A stretch of DNA of 64,000 nt from Liolophura sinensis (Eukaryota; Mollusca; Polyplacophora; Chitonida; Chitonidae): positions 1,616,501 to 1,680,500 of the forward strand of contig NC_088306.1 in the NCBI RefSeq assembly GCF_032854445.1. Reading direction: 5' to 3'. How positions within the stretch are numbered: the stretch's first letter is position 1; each line of letters begins with the position of its first letter. The notes under the pieces were generated by a model. The model was not told the origin of the DNA, ran no database searches, and worked only from the letters and a program-made list of their open reading frames with translations. Shown in pieces: positions 1 to 14,463 of the stretch. The translations under genes were made by a program, and so were the position numbers.

Positions 1-35
1 GTAACCCCCCACAGCCTTTGTAGAAATGACAGATC

Positions 36-244
36 ATGACATTCCAATCTATGCGTAGTCCAGCCGTGAAGCAAAATGGACGTTCCGAGTTAAAACTCGC
101 AAGATCAATTGCAAATCATTCCCATTTTGTATCCGATATATGCCTTCAACACACCTCTTTGAAACAACCAACATGTCATCCGTTGTTCAGACCAATGGAT
201 GAGAAACAAAACCCCATAGATGCATGCGACGTAGATGAGAAACG
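36..244 (+). CDS. Candidate exon, unknown product
   Basis: An ATG-started reading frame runs about 70 codons into a perfect donor (AAACG|GTAAGT), leaving two bases. The sequence is hydrophilic and includes PMDEKQNPIDACDVDEKR. I do not recognise it. Its partner exons are not identifiable in this window. The strong donor is the main evidence. Confidence 0.25.
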
Positions 245-1577
245 GTAAGTTACTTGTTACATTAGTGGATATGATCAGTAGACTGTAAGCGGGCTTATTA
301 GTGCCGTTGACAAGGTTCTAAAAACTTAGTGAGTTGAGGAGTTTTCTTCATGACACCAGTAAGAAAGATTTTTCGGACAAATACGATCCAGTCAGGGTAA
401 GTCTATAGACACCATTCAGTAAGGTTGCATGCCGATTCATTCCCGCAAGAAGATGACAATATCCCTTGCAGGCAACCCGAGTAAGGCGGACGGAAAAAAA
501 CACGTACACGAAATTCATTTAGTGTAATTTAGAATCTTTTACATAACCTGCTCTTGTCCCAAGGGAAAACGTTGACGCCGGATGCTCGAGTCACGCTGGA
601 GGGGATTTTAAATTTTCCTGAGGAAACGACCGTAATAGGTATGACACGACACGAACCCAGACGGTGGACTCGGTGCCATTCTTGACCTGTAAATTAGGAT
701 ATAGCGTTTTCTACAAGGATATTCCATCGAACTCTTCCTTTCGAAGTTTTAAAAATCTGTTTTTTAATATATTATTTCTTGTATACTCCTCTTGTGATTG
801 ATGTTTGGGTTGTTTTGCAAATGGATCTCGCCATTATTGATTTCGAACGCCCTACCATGGTCTACGTGTGGATTACGGGTGTCGGACTTCAAGCTGTTGG
901 ATGACACGTGAACGCCTAGTGGCTATGGCAACGTGCCGATTTTGTTATATTTCATTTCTCAATATATATTATTTGTAAAATCTTGATATTACCATGCGTG
1001 ATACGAATGATCTATATATCTAGCACACCCGCGTCTTGTATTGTGCCACTGGGTTAGGAAAAATCCGATTTGTCATTGTGAAGTGTGTTGATATATAGCG
1101 TATATTTCAGCTGTTAGTTTTATATCAACGCTAAGTAAGAAAACTTAACTATGGGCAGCTTTATGTGTTACAAGCTTGCGTACAATACATCCATGCCCTA
1201 AAAACATTATCAGTAGCACAGCATATAATGGCAATGTGAAAGCCGTACGCTTTTTAGCCAGATGAACCTGTAATTAGTATCAGATCTGACGATGAAGCGC
1301 ATTACGTCAAGCTAACGTTATTTCTCTGCAGGACAGAAGGACATGGTTGTGGGTTCTAGGCAGCTGACAAGTTTTTAAACATGTTTTCACCACAAACAAA
1401 AAAATTCAAGAGCTCACAAATCCGTGGCTAAAGCGAGTGTATTCTCCGCGTCTCCAGAAAACACGCAGGGGGCACTGGCGCCATCAAGATGTTTTTCTAT
1501 AAAAACCCAAACCCGCCTTAGGAATCTTCTGGCGAAAAAGGACTTTTCAAAGCTTTCTTGAAGGCCTTATCTGTCAG

Positions 1578-1679
1578 CGGTGGAAAGGTTGTCTAGGCGT
1601 GTCTCATTACAAACACCCAAATCCAGTCTTTTCCGCGACATTGCGGCTCTTCGCAGAAAGGGTAAACGAATTCTTAGCG
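1578..1679 (+). CDS. Candidate symmetric phase-1 exon, unknown product
   Basis: This is a 102-base open segment between TCTGTCAG and a strong donor (TTAGCG|GTGAGT). It enters with two bases and exits with one, so 34 codons would be added without a frame change. The peptide is basic (SLFRDIAALRRKGKRIL). No family is recognised. A long minus-strand frame overlaps it, and strand rests on the splice-like borders alone. Confidence 0.25.
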
Positions 1680-3299
1680 GTGAGTTAAGTGTGAAAAACG
1701 TCGATAGACGCAATGGAGCGTTGCGGGCGGTACTAAACATGTTTGATACGTTGAGTATGTTGGGATAAAGGGAAGTGCTAGAAAAAACGAACCAGTAATG
1801 AAGGCATACACGCACCGCCAACATGCCGGGGCTGAATTGGATAAGCTATATCTGTTCTTTTCAGTTTTGGGGGATATTTATTTCTGTACCATTAATTTCA
1901 ACAAAGGCCAGTTAAAAATGCTTTTTTGCTGTACTCCAAATGTTAGGCATGCTAGGAAAATGTTAGATGAATACGCCGTTCTTTGACATCAGCTGACCAT
2001 GAGTGTCTGTTGCATTGATACTGAAATCGACAAATTAGCTGTTTGCTGGATTTGAAAACCGGATTGAGGTATACGTGGGTTTTCCCTACTAGGGGCCATG
2101 AGTCTTTATAATAGAATAGTTAGCCAATGTCTGGTGTTCGGAAACTCCAGTGTTGGACATCATTTAATCAAGCGTATGGCAAGCGAATCGTGGTGGTCTA
2201 CCATTAGTAAATTGGTCATAATGAAAATACATTCATAACGCGTCTGCGTTCTGGCACCAGTAGGACACCAGCCTTGCCAGAACGGCTGCTGCTGAATAGG
2301 CCCTGAATTCACCAGCGGGGATTCGGTTTCGCCAGAGATTCTAGCGTGGCATTGGCATTAGTAGCAATTCCGGTCTACTCAGAAGCACCGAGGCGTATTG
2401 TAAACTACTTATTCCTTGTGTCTTGGTTAAACAGGGCCATAGACTCGCCGCTTCTAAGGTATAGTCCAGACAAAGGAAGATAGCATAGCTCATTCCTTGC
2501 GATATAACACACATATTGTTAATTTTGGCCAGAATGATATGACAGTGGAATGTTGTATTGGTAGGTTTGTCGTGAAATTAGTCCCTGGTTCCATAATTCC
2601 CCAGTGGCAATTTCACAAGTTTGTCTTGAGGATTTGAACCATTTTATTGGATGTTGGCACATCTGGCATGCAAGTTCGTATTCTGATTTTCAAACACTGT
2701 AAACATTTAAATGTCCTGTGGGTTAAGACACATAGTGGATTCCAAAAGATACTGATAATGAGTTACTGCAAAACTTACATCCGACATACACCCGAGAACC
2801 AAATCTCCCACTGTGAACAACAACTTTCAATCTCCTAAATTTATCATAATCCTCATGATAACAAGCGAAGTGTTCCACGAATTAATGAAACCACATCCGC
2901 TTCCTTAATCAAGATTCATAGATGTACCGCCATGTAAAGAGGCTAGATTTAACGGTAGTGTGTGCGTTTTCAAATACATTCGATTTTCTAGAAAATCACC
3001 CAATAGATTTTAAAAGGAAGGATTTACTTGCTCTTTGACAGAATCAATTGTCATTTTTTAAAATAAAATATACAAGGTTGTTGAGCATGGCGTTAATCAA
3101 AAATCAAATTCAATAACGTTTATTGAAATATTTCATTTATTGTGTAATTCGACCGACAAATTAATCAAATCAAACGCGTAACTGGTCGATAAGATCAACT
3201 TGTGAAATTACGATGATAGTGATGAGACTTTTATTTCTCTCAGTACTCTCACATTCTCCAAACTTCCCCATGGGAAGCGATACCTCGGATTTCTCGCTT

Positions 3300-3644
3300 T
3301 TATTTGGCGCCTATTGTTCCGGGTAACTCTAATCAGGAACCATTGTGGCCGTGACGGACAAGTCGTGCATGTTAATGTCGTATCATTTGTGGGTCTTGCA
3401 CTAACTAGTGAAGATGAATGGCTCTGTGGGAGAGGACGTCTGTTCCTATGTCTGCTTACTCGGAACAGGCCCTCTCCTGCTCTGCTATTACACGGTACAT
3501 TTGTCAAATGGACTGTCTACAGATATGATGGATTTAGTACCGAATTCCGCCCTCGGCTCTCTAACAGGTCCCCGTCGCGTGAAGGAGGCGGACATGTTCA
3601 GCAGGAAGTCGTCAAAGACATTAATGGCGACCTCATATAGATAA
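3300..3644. other. GC-richer block open in three frames
   Basis: Three overlapping frames stay open for about 100 codons: + 3314-3640, + 3408-3644 and - 3208-3507. This block is GC-richer than its surroundings. One + frame has a hydrophobic run (CSYVCLLGTGPLLLCYYTV) and ends ATSYR before tandem stops. It may hold a real terminal exon, but neither strand nor frame can be chosen from sequence alone. Confidence 0.2.
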
Positions 3645-3736
3645 TGACAAGGAAGTATAATTATATGTTCAAGACGATATAATCATCTGATGACATAAAC
3701 ACGTTTTGTTTGCGCTTCTATGATCTGGATTTCCTA

Positions 3737-4210
3737 TTAACATTATTACACCAAGTTACCTTTCCCGATCCATCATAAATCAACGTTATTACACCAAGTT
3801 ACCTGTTCTGATCCATCATAAATCATCTTTATTATACCGTTACGTGTTCCGATCCATCATAAATCAACGTTATTGTGCCAAGTTAATTGTTCCGATCCAT
3901 CATAAATCAACGCTATTATACCAAGTTACCTGTTCCGATCCATCAGAAATCAATGTTATGATATCAAGTTACCTTTCGCAATCCATCATAAATCAGCTTT
4001 ATTATACCGTTACCTGTTCCGGTCCATCATAAATCAACGTTATTATACCAAGTTACCTGTTGTGATCCTTCATAAATCAACATTATTTTACTAAGATACC
4101 TATCTCAATCCATCACAACTCAACGTTATTACATCAACTTACCTGTTCTGATCCATCTTATTACACCAATTTACCTGTCTCAATACATGAAATACCGAAC
4201 TTATTATAGA
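3737..4210. repeat. Tandem array, ~43-bp unit
   Basis: About eleven diverged copies carry the core CCGATCCATCATAAATCAA, with some units shortened at ATACCGTTACC. Copies decay toward the right end. Non-coding; the 62-codon frame inside is a by-product. Confidence 0.9.
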
Positions 4211-7200
4211 GGAATTTACCTGGGTCCAACATAAAAGATATTTTCTTTGATCTGATACAAATACAACCCGTGCTATTTTTCTGGAATACCGGTATCAAAT
4301 TGGCTAAGGGCGTTATTTTTTTTAAATAATTGTGGACTGTGGCTAACTAAACATCAATGTCCATACTCACACTGTGAGATCTGACTTACTTTATTAAGAT
4401 GAAAACGTTTATTTTTGACCGTACTAAAGGACAAAGTCGGGAAGGGTATATAAGCAAACAAAGTTGAAGTGTACATAAAATGTTGGGGTTTGCCCGTACT
4501 GAATGTCAGTGTTCACAATGACATTGGGGGCTTTGACTCACCAAATATACCAAATGACAATGTTGTCATTTGACTAACTACAAGGAGTTACAATATATTA
4601 TTGGTAAATATTGAAGATTGCCGTACGCGGTTTTTGCCCGCAGTAAAATGTTACTGGCTGCTCTATTGCAGGGGCTGTGACGTCACTTGTACTGTGAGCT
4701 CTAATACCGTGTTATAGCCTGATTAAGTAACTACTAACATGTATTGAGAAATTGAGAATGCTGACAAAAGTCACTGCTGTCAGTAACTATCTGTACAGGG
4801 GGACTTGTCGAGTTTATTCTTCTTTTAACTATTAGCCTAGGTTTTGGGAAATATGACTTAGGCAATAGAAAATTTAGAATGTACTATATTTCACAGGTGT
4901 CATCATTCTAAACTTTTCAAATTTCTGTGGTATAATAACTTGACAGGAACTTTTGACTGAAATAAAAGAATTTTTGTTTTTACCAGACTATGAAGGATTG
5001 TTATTATTACCAGGCTGTACGGTAGTCCGAGTCATCGTGTCTGCTGTGGTGCTCCACCCAAATGTGATCGATATACCTGAACTCGACGGTGTGTTTAGGT
5101 TACCAGGTATTGAACCATCAGACGGCAGTTGTTGTTGAATGTTGTTGTTCCTCGCCATCTGTTCACTTGTTGACCGCGCCTTGTCGAGTGCGCGCGTGAG
5201 GAGTGAATGTTAATTACCGTGCGGGCCAGCGACAGATGTGACGTAGCAATAATACTGTTCGTATTATAGACATCCTGGCTTTATAGAAATGCTGGTTTGA
5301 AAGTTCTGTCAGATAGGTACTCTGTCAAACTTCCCTGCACATCGCATAATTCCGATGGAAATTGTTTGATGATGGTTTAATCTCTTTAATCCCATGTAAC
5401 ACAGAGAGTATAATTTGCCTATATTACCGGTGGCAATAAAATAGCTCTTCAAGGCCACCGTCTGTGTCTCGTCGGTCGTTTGGTAAAAATGTTTGGTAAC
5501 ATGTCCTATGTAACATAGACATTTTGCGTGGTATGATGATATTCTGAGAAACAAGGTATTTTTTCATTTATTTTATGGGTGTTTTACGCTGTACCCCAAA
5601 ATATTTCACATATACATGCAGCGCTATGTTAGGCAAGGTGTATGGTTTATCGTAGCTAAAAGGACTTTCCCGCTGTAATATTGATTTGTTTAATGTTAGC
5701 ATTGTTAAATGTCACAAGGCCAAACTCCGAAAGAAAAAAATACACATTAAGCGACAGAACTGCGAATCTCAATATTAAAGACGAAACATAGGTTCGTCAT
5801 AAAGGTTACAGGCTAATAATTCTGGTGAAAAGTGGTATTTTAAAGTTCTTGTGTCCAATGCCATGCATCAATAGTTTGGTACGCTAATCTTCGTGAAATA
5901 ATCAAGTTGTTTTCCCTCTGTTAAGTACCAGCTAGAAATTGTGTTATAGCTACGAAATGAAACCGTCCATTAGTCCATCAGTACTACAAGGCCCTAGTTA
6001 ATTTACCTTTCCGTTCGTTGGTCGCCGCCGTATACTATAACAGTTTCACTTCTACCACGGCAGCCAGTCTAATAGGTGGAGGACACGGTGATAGACAACC
6101 CCCTTTCCTAAGGTACTAGTTGACAGTTTCTGACTAAGCTCCAACCAAACCTATGAGAACTAGATTTGTATCTGGGCCTAATGAGAAAAAAGCAGAATGC
6201 GCCAGCGAGTAAATTCACAGAGAATATGATGTCTAAACATAGACAAGCTTTTCTGGCGACCCCCAAAAATCCAGATTCATTATAGAACCTGGCAGGTTTA
6301 TTTTATTCCGATGGTTTCTTGTTCCTGTAAACGTAATTTCCTTGTAATGCGAGCGGCATTTAATTATTACAGCAGTGGCGAAAGCACAGAGGAATGTAAG
6401 ACAGGAGCAGGATGTGATCTGACGCGCCCTGAATTGTTAATGGACGTTTTCCGACAGCCGCAGATGGCAGCGGCGCCCCATGTGCCCCTCACTGTCTCAA
6501 CCTGTGGTCTTGGTCCTAAGAAACGTCATAAGTAGATAATTAGCAGCACAGACTTTGTGGGCATGGTTAGGTATAAATTGAGGATTTCAATAAGAATCCG
6601 CACAAGGATCAAACGTAATTGCGAAAGGCGACGCGTTGTCTCTAAGGGCTTTCTTTTCTTTGCACAGCAGCCTTCCGACATCACACCGATTTTTCTCCAC
6701 GCTATTCGTCCCCTTTCCACGAAACCTATGCAAAAGAAGCGTCCGTTACTTTTTTCTTCAAATTTTCTTCAGCTAAACGCCTGATTGGTTCTGCACTAAA
6801 CATGTAATTCCCTGTCCAGCATTATTGGCTGAGAATTATGTTCGCTGCCGAACAAATTACTTTCTATTTTTGCGCACAATTGGCCCGGGTATTTCTACTT
6901 CGACTGTCAATGACAAACTCAATTAAGATACAGTACCGCTTATTTTTTTTTGGGGGGGGGGGGGGGGGATAATGTTGAAGATCTTTGAACAGGGATGTCA
7001 TGGAAGTCCAGGTTATTTGGTTTTGTTTTCGCTGTAGTGTTAAAAGTATCGGGTTAACACTCATAATATCATATTATGACATAATCAACTATTAAACTCA
7101 CAATCTGCAATATTTATTAAAACAAACATCGGCGTGACTCACAATTTTAACATTTAAAAACCGCACAGACCTCATAAAAGGGGTCTTTCTATAACGGGCA

Positions 7201-7929
7201 TTGGATCATGTGCATAATGTCCTTGCTTGTTAATTCGTCAAACTTTATGCTCAACACATATTGACTTCTAAGACTTTTTGATGGCAAGAACTTCTACACA
7301 GAATCCAAATGAATCATGGGATTAATTGTGTCCTTCGCAAAATCGTGTACTAGTTTTTGGATTGGGCTGTCGAGCAGCAAGCGAACAAATTAGAATTTTT
7401 CATTTTCCATCTAAACCCAGTAGAATTCTCTCTGTCGCATCCTAGCGCAAATCCTAATTTTGCTGATACCCGAGACTTCTACCTGGTCCTCCGCCTAAAA
7501 TACTTCCCCTCAACTGAATCTGGGCATTTCGGTTTTTTATGGTATCCGAACCAAATTGCCTCCCTAATCACGAAGCCAAGGAAATCTGGCCTCAATCACA
7601 TAGATAATTACTTTGAATGCTACGACACGGCTTCAGAGAGAAATTAAATCGCATTTTCTGTTTCCGTAACAATCTCGTCTCTGATGGCTATCTGGAAGGC
7701 TCAATGTTAGGTCAATGGGTTTTCCCTACATTCGGTTGTACTGTTATGTAGCCTCGTTTACAGGCTCAAGGGCCATGCTGTTGTGGTCAGTGTAAATGAC
7801 AAGAAATCTTCTGATGCATATGTTAACAAACCAACTCATTTTCTCGAATACACATCATGCAGATTAAATACACGGACAAAACTCTATACAGAAGAGTGAT
7901 TTCCAATAATTTCATGTCATTGTTTATGA
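4211..7929. other. No confident gene; small landmarks only
   Basis: There is a weak exon-like stretch at about 4986-5089: TTTTTACCAG, then a frame reading YEGLLLLPGCTVVRVIVSAV, then GACG|GTGTGT. A fragment at 6050-6105 (ATAGGTGGAGGACACGG) resembles an inverted V-core remnant also seen near 12020. A T9-G17 tract lies at 6943-6968. Nothing else is assignable. Confidence 0.4.
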
Positions 7930-8110
7930 AATATGATGACAGCACAACATTTTGACCAGTTCTACGGGAATAAGTTGTAATTAACATCACGGAGTGTATT
8001 TTTTCTTTTTATTTACCTAACTCTGCTTGTGCGATAGTCGGGTATGTAGCTTGTTGTGGTTGGGGCACTCACTTCGGTGATTATGTGTGGCCATTTGTTT
8101 TACTCTTCAC
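7930..8110 (+). repeat. Dispersed repeat family A, copy 1
   Basis: It shares ordered blocks with 60985-61240: GATGACA.CACA.CATTTTGA, AATTAACATCAC and CTAACT.TGCTT, followed by a TGTGGCCATTT block found in copy 3. It is diverged and without clear ends. Confidence 0.55.
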
Positions 8111-10748
8111 AGTTGGTATGTTTTAACTCGTACGTTTATTTTCTCGTCTTCACCTCTATGTTGATATAGTCTTATTTTCTCAGCCACCAGGAATCTTCCA
8201 TCGTTGTCTCAAGCCACCACTATGTAGCTATAAATAAAAGGTCTGAGACACTTCAACCTTTGGACGTTAATGTTTTCAGAGGAGATTAAAGACAATCCTT
8301 TTTCGCCAGATGTGCTTAGTTTTAGGTTTGACTTTTTATACTCGCCGTTGCACCAGAATCTCATTGCGTTTTCTAGAATCACGGATAAAAAATCTGATTT
8401 CAGACGTGTTTGATAGAAAAAAAATACGTCAACACGTTACGAAAGAACGTATTGCATAAACTATTGTTTTTCTTTTCTTAAGACAAACAATACAGAAGGA
8501 AATAACAGAACTTTAGTCTTAAACAGAATGAATTCCGAAATGGTGGACAGCGTGGACTGTAATTCATAAGAAGCATTTTTGGAAGATGCAAATAAGTTTT
8601 GTCCTATGTCAGCGAACCTCCGAACATACAGACAGTGGTAGAAGTACAAATGTTCTTGAGTAAACTAATAGCGTTAAACACCATTGAAACAAAGGTACCA
8701 ATGAGCCAGTTTTACCCCACACTTTTTTCCATATAAAACAGAAACAATATCTTGCAAACGTTTGATTTATTTTGACTGATGATTAACGGGCTCGATTCTA
8801 TTGTTGGGGAAAACTGATTGTCTCGTGTGACGCACACATGATCCGGAATATCAGTTACCCTCACGAGAGTAACATTTGTTGTCCATTTTAGTAGATTCTA
8901 GCGGCGAAATACGGTCACATGATACGTTGTGTGTCATATTGATTCTATCTATAAAACTTTATGAAAGACGTATCCGTGTACGGCATTACGAGAGCTGTGG
9001 ACCGCTTGTCACCACCAACTCCGTGCTAGAACTGAATCAACGATTAAATTGAATGTTCACTGGCGTGCCGGATTGTATTCGCGTCTTTCATGTAGATGTA
9101 CTTAGCGATCATAAAACTTTTAGGTACTTCAAGGTTTATCACCGAATTCTATCGTGACTATTTCGTTAGCCACCACATTTTCGTTGTTCTTTCCTCAATG
9201 AGGACGTCGTACCTCACGCCATCCAGTAATCTGCTGGCTTTACCAGGTATTTTACTCTCTGATTGTACCCGAAAATTACATAGGCAAACGGCCATGACTA
9301 GTGACCCTTCGTTTTCACTACACACACGCACACGCACGCGCATGCTATTGTTGCCATCTCGGACTGCCAAGGCCGTTATTTTCTTGCACTGCAAACGACG
9401 AAGTAGTCACGCAAAGGAATCTGGGTTTGAAAGTGTTTACTTTGGCTGATTTTCGGTTCAAGGTCAAATCGATAGTCACATTTATTCCTTGACTTCATAG
9501 ATAAGTCTCTTTGGAGTTAACGATATGGCCCACGTTGGGAGATTTCAGATTTCTTTATGTGTCTGGGTTTCTGAACCTTGAACTTTCATCTGACCTTTGG
9601 TTCAAAGTCAACGTTGAAGACAATCACTTTCCTTCGACTTGAGAAAAAGCACGGCTCGGGTTTATAGATTAAAACTCTTTCTTTATTGCACCTGGGTCTT
9701 TGCATCAAGATCTAATCTGTCTTCAGGTTCGTGCTATTGTCTTACAAAAGTAGATATGGCAATAAACTAGTGCATTGTCAAGGGCAAGTTCCGCTCAGAT
9801 TATGTCAGAGGGTTGTCCTTTCCTGAAATATCATCAGGTGTCATTTTACAAGCTTTGGTCTTCATTCGGCATAATTTGAGTTCTATTCGTGAGTCACGTT
9901 CAGTATCAGATGAACAAAGAGGAGATTTAATGTGCACGGGTTCTAACAGGGTAATTTTTATATCGAACTCTTTTGTCCCTCAAGGTAAAGATCGTACGAC
10001 GTAATGAAATTCCTTTACTGAAAACGGATATGCACGCTGTCGCAAGCTACCAAATACATAATTCTAACTCGTGAGATTTTCTCCGGTGGTTGCCATGTAC
10101 TAAGTTAAAAAAGTAAAAATGAGATCAATAAGAAATGTGTAATCTACACATGTATCTCAAGTTCAAGTGTTAGCTCACACGTACTTCTGTATGATACATG
10201 TAACTGAGCGGCTTTACCCCTTCTATTCTGAGTGATACTTAAATCGATAATAGTCCATAAGAAACCTCTGTCCTATCCCGTCTGTCTCAGCCTTCTGTGT
10301 AAGGCACACAGCTCAGCTCACCCCTAGTCGTGACAGTAATTCTAACCTCCTGTCCGAATGAACAGATTCAATTTGTCGGGGTTAATGAAGCTAATTTGGA
10401 TCTATATCTGTAAAATGAGAGAATGGATCGTATTGTCAAATCGCGTTATGCTCAGTCAATTAGACTTCATCCGAGCTGAATTTAGTCCAGGAAAGGAACA
10501 GGCGAATTTCATTTCCCCTCACTAAGTTGTTAACGAGCTCACAGGGAGATGAATTACCAGGGTCAATTCCTGTCTTAACTGATTTATCAAGGGTTCCATT
10601 GTTCCATCGCACGAAACTCTTCAGGTTTTTAATAACACTTAAGATGGAGTTATATATACCGATACGGTAATATTGTGGTGCACACGCTTGGTTTATTCCT
10701 GCCCTAGCTGTAACGTTTTGTGGGTAAACTGGTAACGTAGTACATATG
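8111..10748. other. No gene recognised
   Basis: Short overlapping frames at 9096-9492 run on both strands through a CACACGCACACG tract and are not convincing. There is no splice-bounded segment that I trust. Confidence 0.35.
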
Positions 10749-11008
10749 TACACTCAAAAAATTAATCTGTTAATGTTAACAGAAAGTCTGTTGGCTTAGT
10801 GATGCTAGAATGTATTCTGATATTACAGTGGGCTGTTCTGTTAAATATAACACACATATTCTCTTAATTCAATATAAATATTCTATTAGACTAACAGGAT
10901 ATTATGTTTAATGCAACAAATATTGTTCTATAATAACAAAATACATTCCAGCATTACTCAGATAAACATACTTTCGATTAAAATTAGCAGATTAATTTCT
11001 TGAGTGTA
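10749..11008. mobile_element. MITE copy 1, TA-flanked, 256 bp
   Basis: Terminal inverted repeats CACTCAAAAAATTAATCTG (10751 on) and its near-perfect complement ending at 11006 are flanked by TA on both sides. That layout fits Tc1/mariner-type target duplication. The interior is A+T-rich with several CTGTTA/TAACAG palindromes and encodes no transposase. It matches the copy at 18319-18522. Confidence 0.85.
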
Positions 11009-11464
11009 TCACAAGAAAGCAATGGCCATTCCATCATACAAGTAGGTCTAAGTTACCATCGTAAACACGTTCATAGGTGCAATATGATCTGGAAACACGA
11101 GGCATTTCAGCAGAAAACGATATGGTTTTTATATACTTCGATTCTCACCTCTTTCTGTAGGCTATCAGAGTGCTCCGTTCTCGGTCTGGTTGTCTTCGGC
11201 AGCATTTTGGCGGCATGAACTCGTCCCGTCACAAGAAGACGGTATATACACATACCTAACTTCATGTGCATACATGCATTCGTCTGCTGAGTCCATTTTC
11301 TTGTCTGACAATGTCTATAAAGCTAGTGTAAGTAATACTGTTAAGATGTTTCGGTCTTAAAGACATTCAGCATTGAATACACAGTCGAATGATGTTTGCT
11401 AATGGCTGTTCTATTGAATGACACGCTTTTTATTGTTTTCCTGGCAGCGTACTCTCAGGAGTTT

Positions 11465-11645
11465 TGCCTAATTATACTTAAGCCATAGTGCTAGGGTGTG
11501 TATAGGGTTAGTTACGATTTAGGCGTTAACATGAACAGTCAAAAAAAGCCTAACTGAGGTAAATTGAGAAGAAGCCGTATTTCAGCGGTTACCTGTCACC
11601 ATTTGCCAACCATCACACAGTCATCGCTGCTCTGGTTTTCTATCT
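11465..11645 (+). repeat. Dispersed repeat family A, copy 2
   Basis: Shares CTTAAGCCATAGTGCTAG, AACTGAGGTAAATTGAGAAG and CATCGCTGCTCTGG with the copies near 33640 and 61060. Confidence 0.6.
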
Positions 11646-11650
11646 GTGCA

Positions 11651-14237
11651 GTAATATTTAATCGCAGGTCACAAACCCATGTTAAACCTTTGCGTCCGGT
11701 TTGTGGCCAGCTGAAACATTACATCGGGATACTGTTGTCCTGACTGAAAATTTTGAAACCAAAATGAAACCCAACGCCGACCAAAAAATCAAAGAGTAGA
11801 TTATTTGGCAATTATGATGAGCGGTGTCTCTGAGAAAACACACTCGGTGGACTTGGCACTGTGTAATAAGCAAAGTAACCGAGAGTATCGGAGAATATAT
11901 AAACCCTTTTCGTGCTCATGGAGTTACTTATAAGCAGATTATTCATTTCATCATTTGATGTTGATGTTGATGTTGAACGTTGTTGAAGAATGTTTCATGT
12001 ATACCATGGTGGCCGCTTAATAGGTGGAGACAGGGCGGTGTCGGCGGGAAACTACCTACTCTTCTCACCTACAAGGGAAACCTCCTGACTTAAATACGCA
12101 GCCTATGTAGAAAAGAGGATTCGATTCTGAGAAACAGGCAGAAACAAGTATCTAGACCACTGAACCAGAGACGACAACAAAACAAGAAGTTGGAGCGAAT
12201 AAAGAACACAGTTAGGCCTGAAAAGTATCCTGACTGAGAAGAGAATTAGTTCTTCTCGACAAGTCTTATTATTTAACGGATTATGCAGAATGTGTAACCG
12301 CTCAATGCCACCCGCGTCCCCCCCCCCCCCCCCCCACTTCCTCCGACCCACCTCTCACTTACTCCACTCTCCTCCGTACATCTTTCAGTCCTCGCTCATA
12401 AACATTGAACAATTTCTTAAGCAGAACGCATCGCATACCGGTTAAACACGAAATACAACTCTCTACGTGACCGTTACCATAGCGACAGTGTAGCTGGGTC
12501 GTTTTAACATGGCAATTTTCTCAACACTTAATAGATTTCATCGGAAGGTTTCCATAAAAGTCGGAACAAACCATCAAAAGTGATTGAAAGCAATGTACTT
12601 CAAGGCAATTGTTCTCGACTCGAAAAGGTTAGATTATAAACTTTTAATGCTGGAAGCCAAGGAGAGAAAACAACAGCATCTCAGAATCACTGAATTTTTT
12701 TTAAAATTTGATTTATGAAGGGTCTATTTTTGATATGTTTTCATCAATGCTTGCTTTATGATTTAAATTGAATAAGCATGAATGACCGTGGGAACTGTCA
12801 GATAGTTTGAAAACAGGTACGAAATCTGAGAAAGAAAGCTGGTGAAAATTCCCCCTGCCAAAGACAATTGTCTGCGGAGGCTGGATTCGAACATGCGTAC
12901 GTTAGATTAGAATTTGAATTCATACGAGAATGTATAAACAATTCTTGTTTAACACCATGGACAATTGGTAGTATTTCATCAATATCATACCATGGCAAAA
13001 CTGATCTGAAAAATATGTCTGTTTAAACCCAAGAGCTAAGCATCACTCTTGTATTTTTGAGTACGGCGTAAAACACCAGTCATATAAATAAATAAATGTC
13101 ATAAAACGGCTTTATATGAGTTTGTTTTTGGCTTCCTTTCCTGGGGCTTTCCTTTCGATTCACATCGCGATTTTAAGTTTGTTTACTGTAAAACTATTCG
13201 AATGCAGACATTTTGATATTTATTGCTCGCGGGCTATGTAACCACAACTAGTCGTCTCAGTATACGGAATGTAGCTGTCTGACGAGTACTTGACCTGCGT
13301 TATTACGAAGGATGTACGCAGATTGACAACTCGGCGAACTTCCGTACTCGGTACTGTCTGCAAAACTACATAGACATCTGGTTATTCAAGAGGTTTTTTT
13401 TTAGTCAGCTACAACCAGATAGGCTGCTGTATCGGATCTTCCTTCGTGCCTGGGTTTGGCGTCTCCAGCAGATTTTAATCCTCTTATCCAGTTGGAATCT
13501 GATTACAAGTGCTGCCACCCACTAATTGCTTTTGTGGTGACCAAATCTGATATAGCTCCTGACAGTGTGTGTTCTAGGAGATATCTGCAGAACATGGGGA
13601 AAAAAACATTTTCTGAGACATTCTGGCCTTCTTCATGCCAAGAGGGTATACGTAAAAGATGCATTAGAATTGTTTCAATTTGTCACTGACGAAAAAGAGA
13701 GAAACAGAATACGTTAAACTGATTGTGTCTAATATATGCGATTTTGCGGAGCATAAATTGCAGCATGAGTGTTCATTTCGACATCATCTCTATAACTCAT
13801 TATTACTGTACAACAAGTTAGGTCATGTCTGTACGTTATCTGGCACTGCCAGGAACTCCATCAGAGCTCCCGTGACAGAGGAATTAATAAGATATAAATG
13901 ATTACATCATGGAGCTAGAGTAAAATCAGAGCTGCGAGGACAGTGTAATAGTGGCAAATTATCATACGTTCTCTTGGCAATTTATCTCAATTAGTGTTTT
14001 ATTTTAAATCTTCATGTACATTTTTTAAAAGTGGCAACTCAGGCGCCCTGCCCCCCATCCCAGCCCTCTTTTCTCCATGTCTAAGCAGAGTGAGGTAAAA
14101 TGAAAAGAGAAGTGGTGTTGAGAAGTGTAAGTTATTAGAAGTCAATGGTCTAGGAATACCCAAACGAGACATTGTGAAAAATGCACATGTCCTGGCAACG
14201 ATCTCATTATCTCAATATTTTGTCAGTCCATATTTTT
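11651..14237. other. No gene recognised; C18 tract and SINE tail
   Basis: It contains a C18 tract (12318-12335), a V-core-like inverted fragment near 12011-12050, and an isolated SINE tail at 13053-13098 (GAGTACGGCGTAAAACACC then AAATA repeats). A + frame at 13456-13689 has no supporting signals. Confidence 0.4.
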
Positions 14238-14239
14238 TC

Positions 14240-14462
14240 AGTGGGCTCCCTTGACCGAGTGGCTAGGACCATGGCTCAGAAGCCTGGCGCCAATGTGATT
14301 GCTTTGAGTTCAAGCCCAGCTCAAGCTGTCTCCCCCTCCGGAACGTTTGCCATCAACCTGCTGATGGTCATTAGCTTCCTCCGGGCTCTGCTCTTGCCAT
14401 TATATTGGCCGCCGCCATAGATATCCGTGAAGTATTCTTGAATACGGCGTAACACACCAAAT
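14240..14462 (+). mobile_element. V-SINE (RUDI-like), degenerate full-length copy
   Basis: The tRNA-like head (ACCGAGTGGCTAGGACC), a GAGTTCAAGCC B-box-like block, a V-core remnant (CTTCCTCCGGGCTCTG) and the tail TTGAATACGGCGTAACACACC occur in the canonical order. It is diverged and lacks the A-rich tail repeat. Confidence 0.8.
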
Positions 14463-14463
14463 G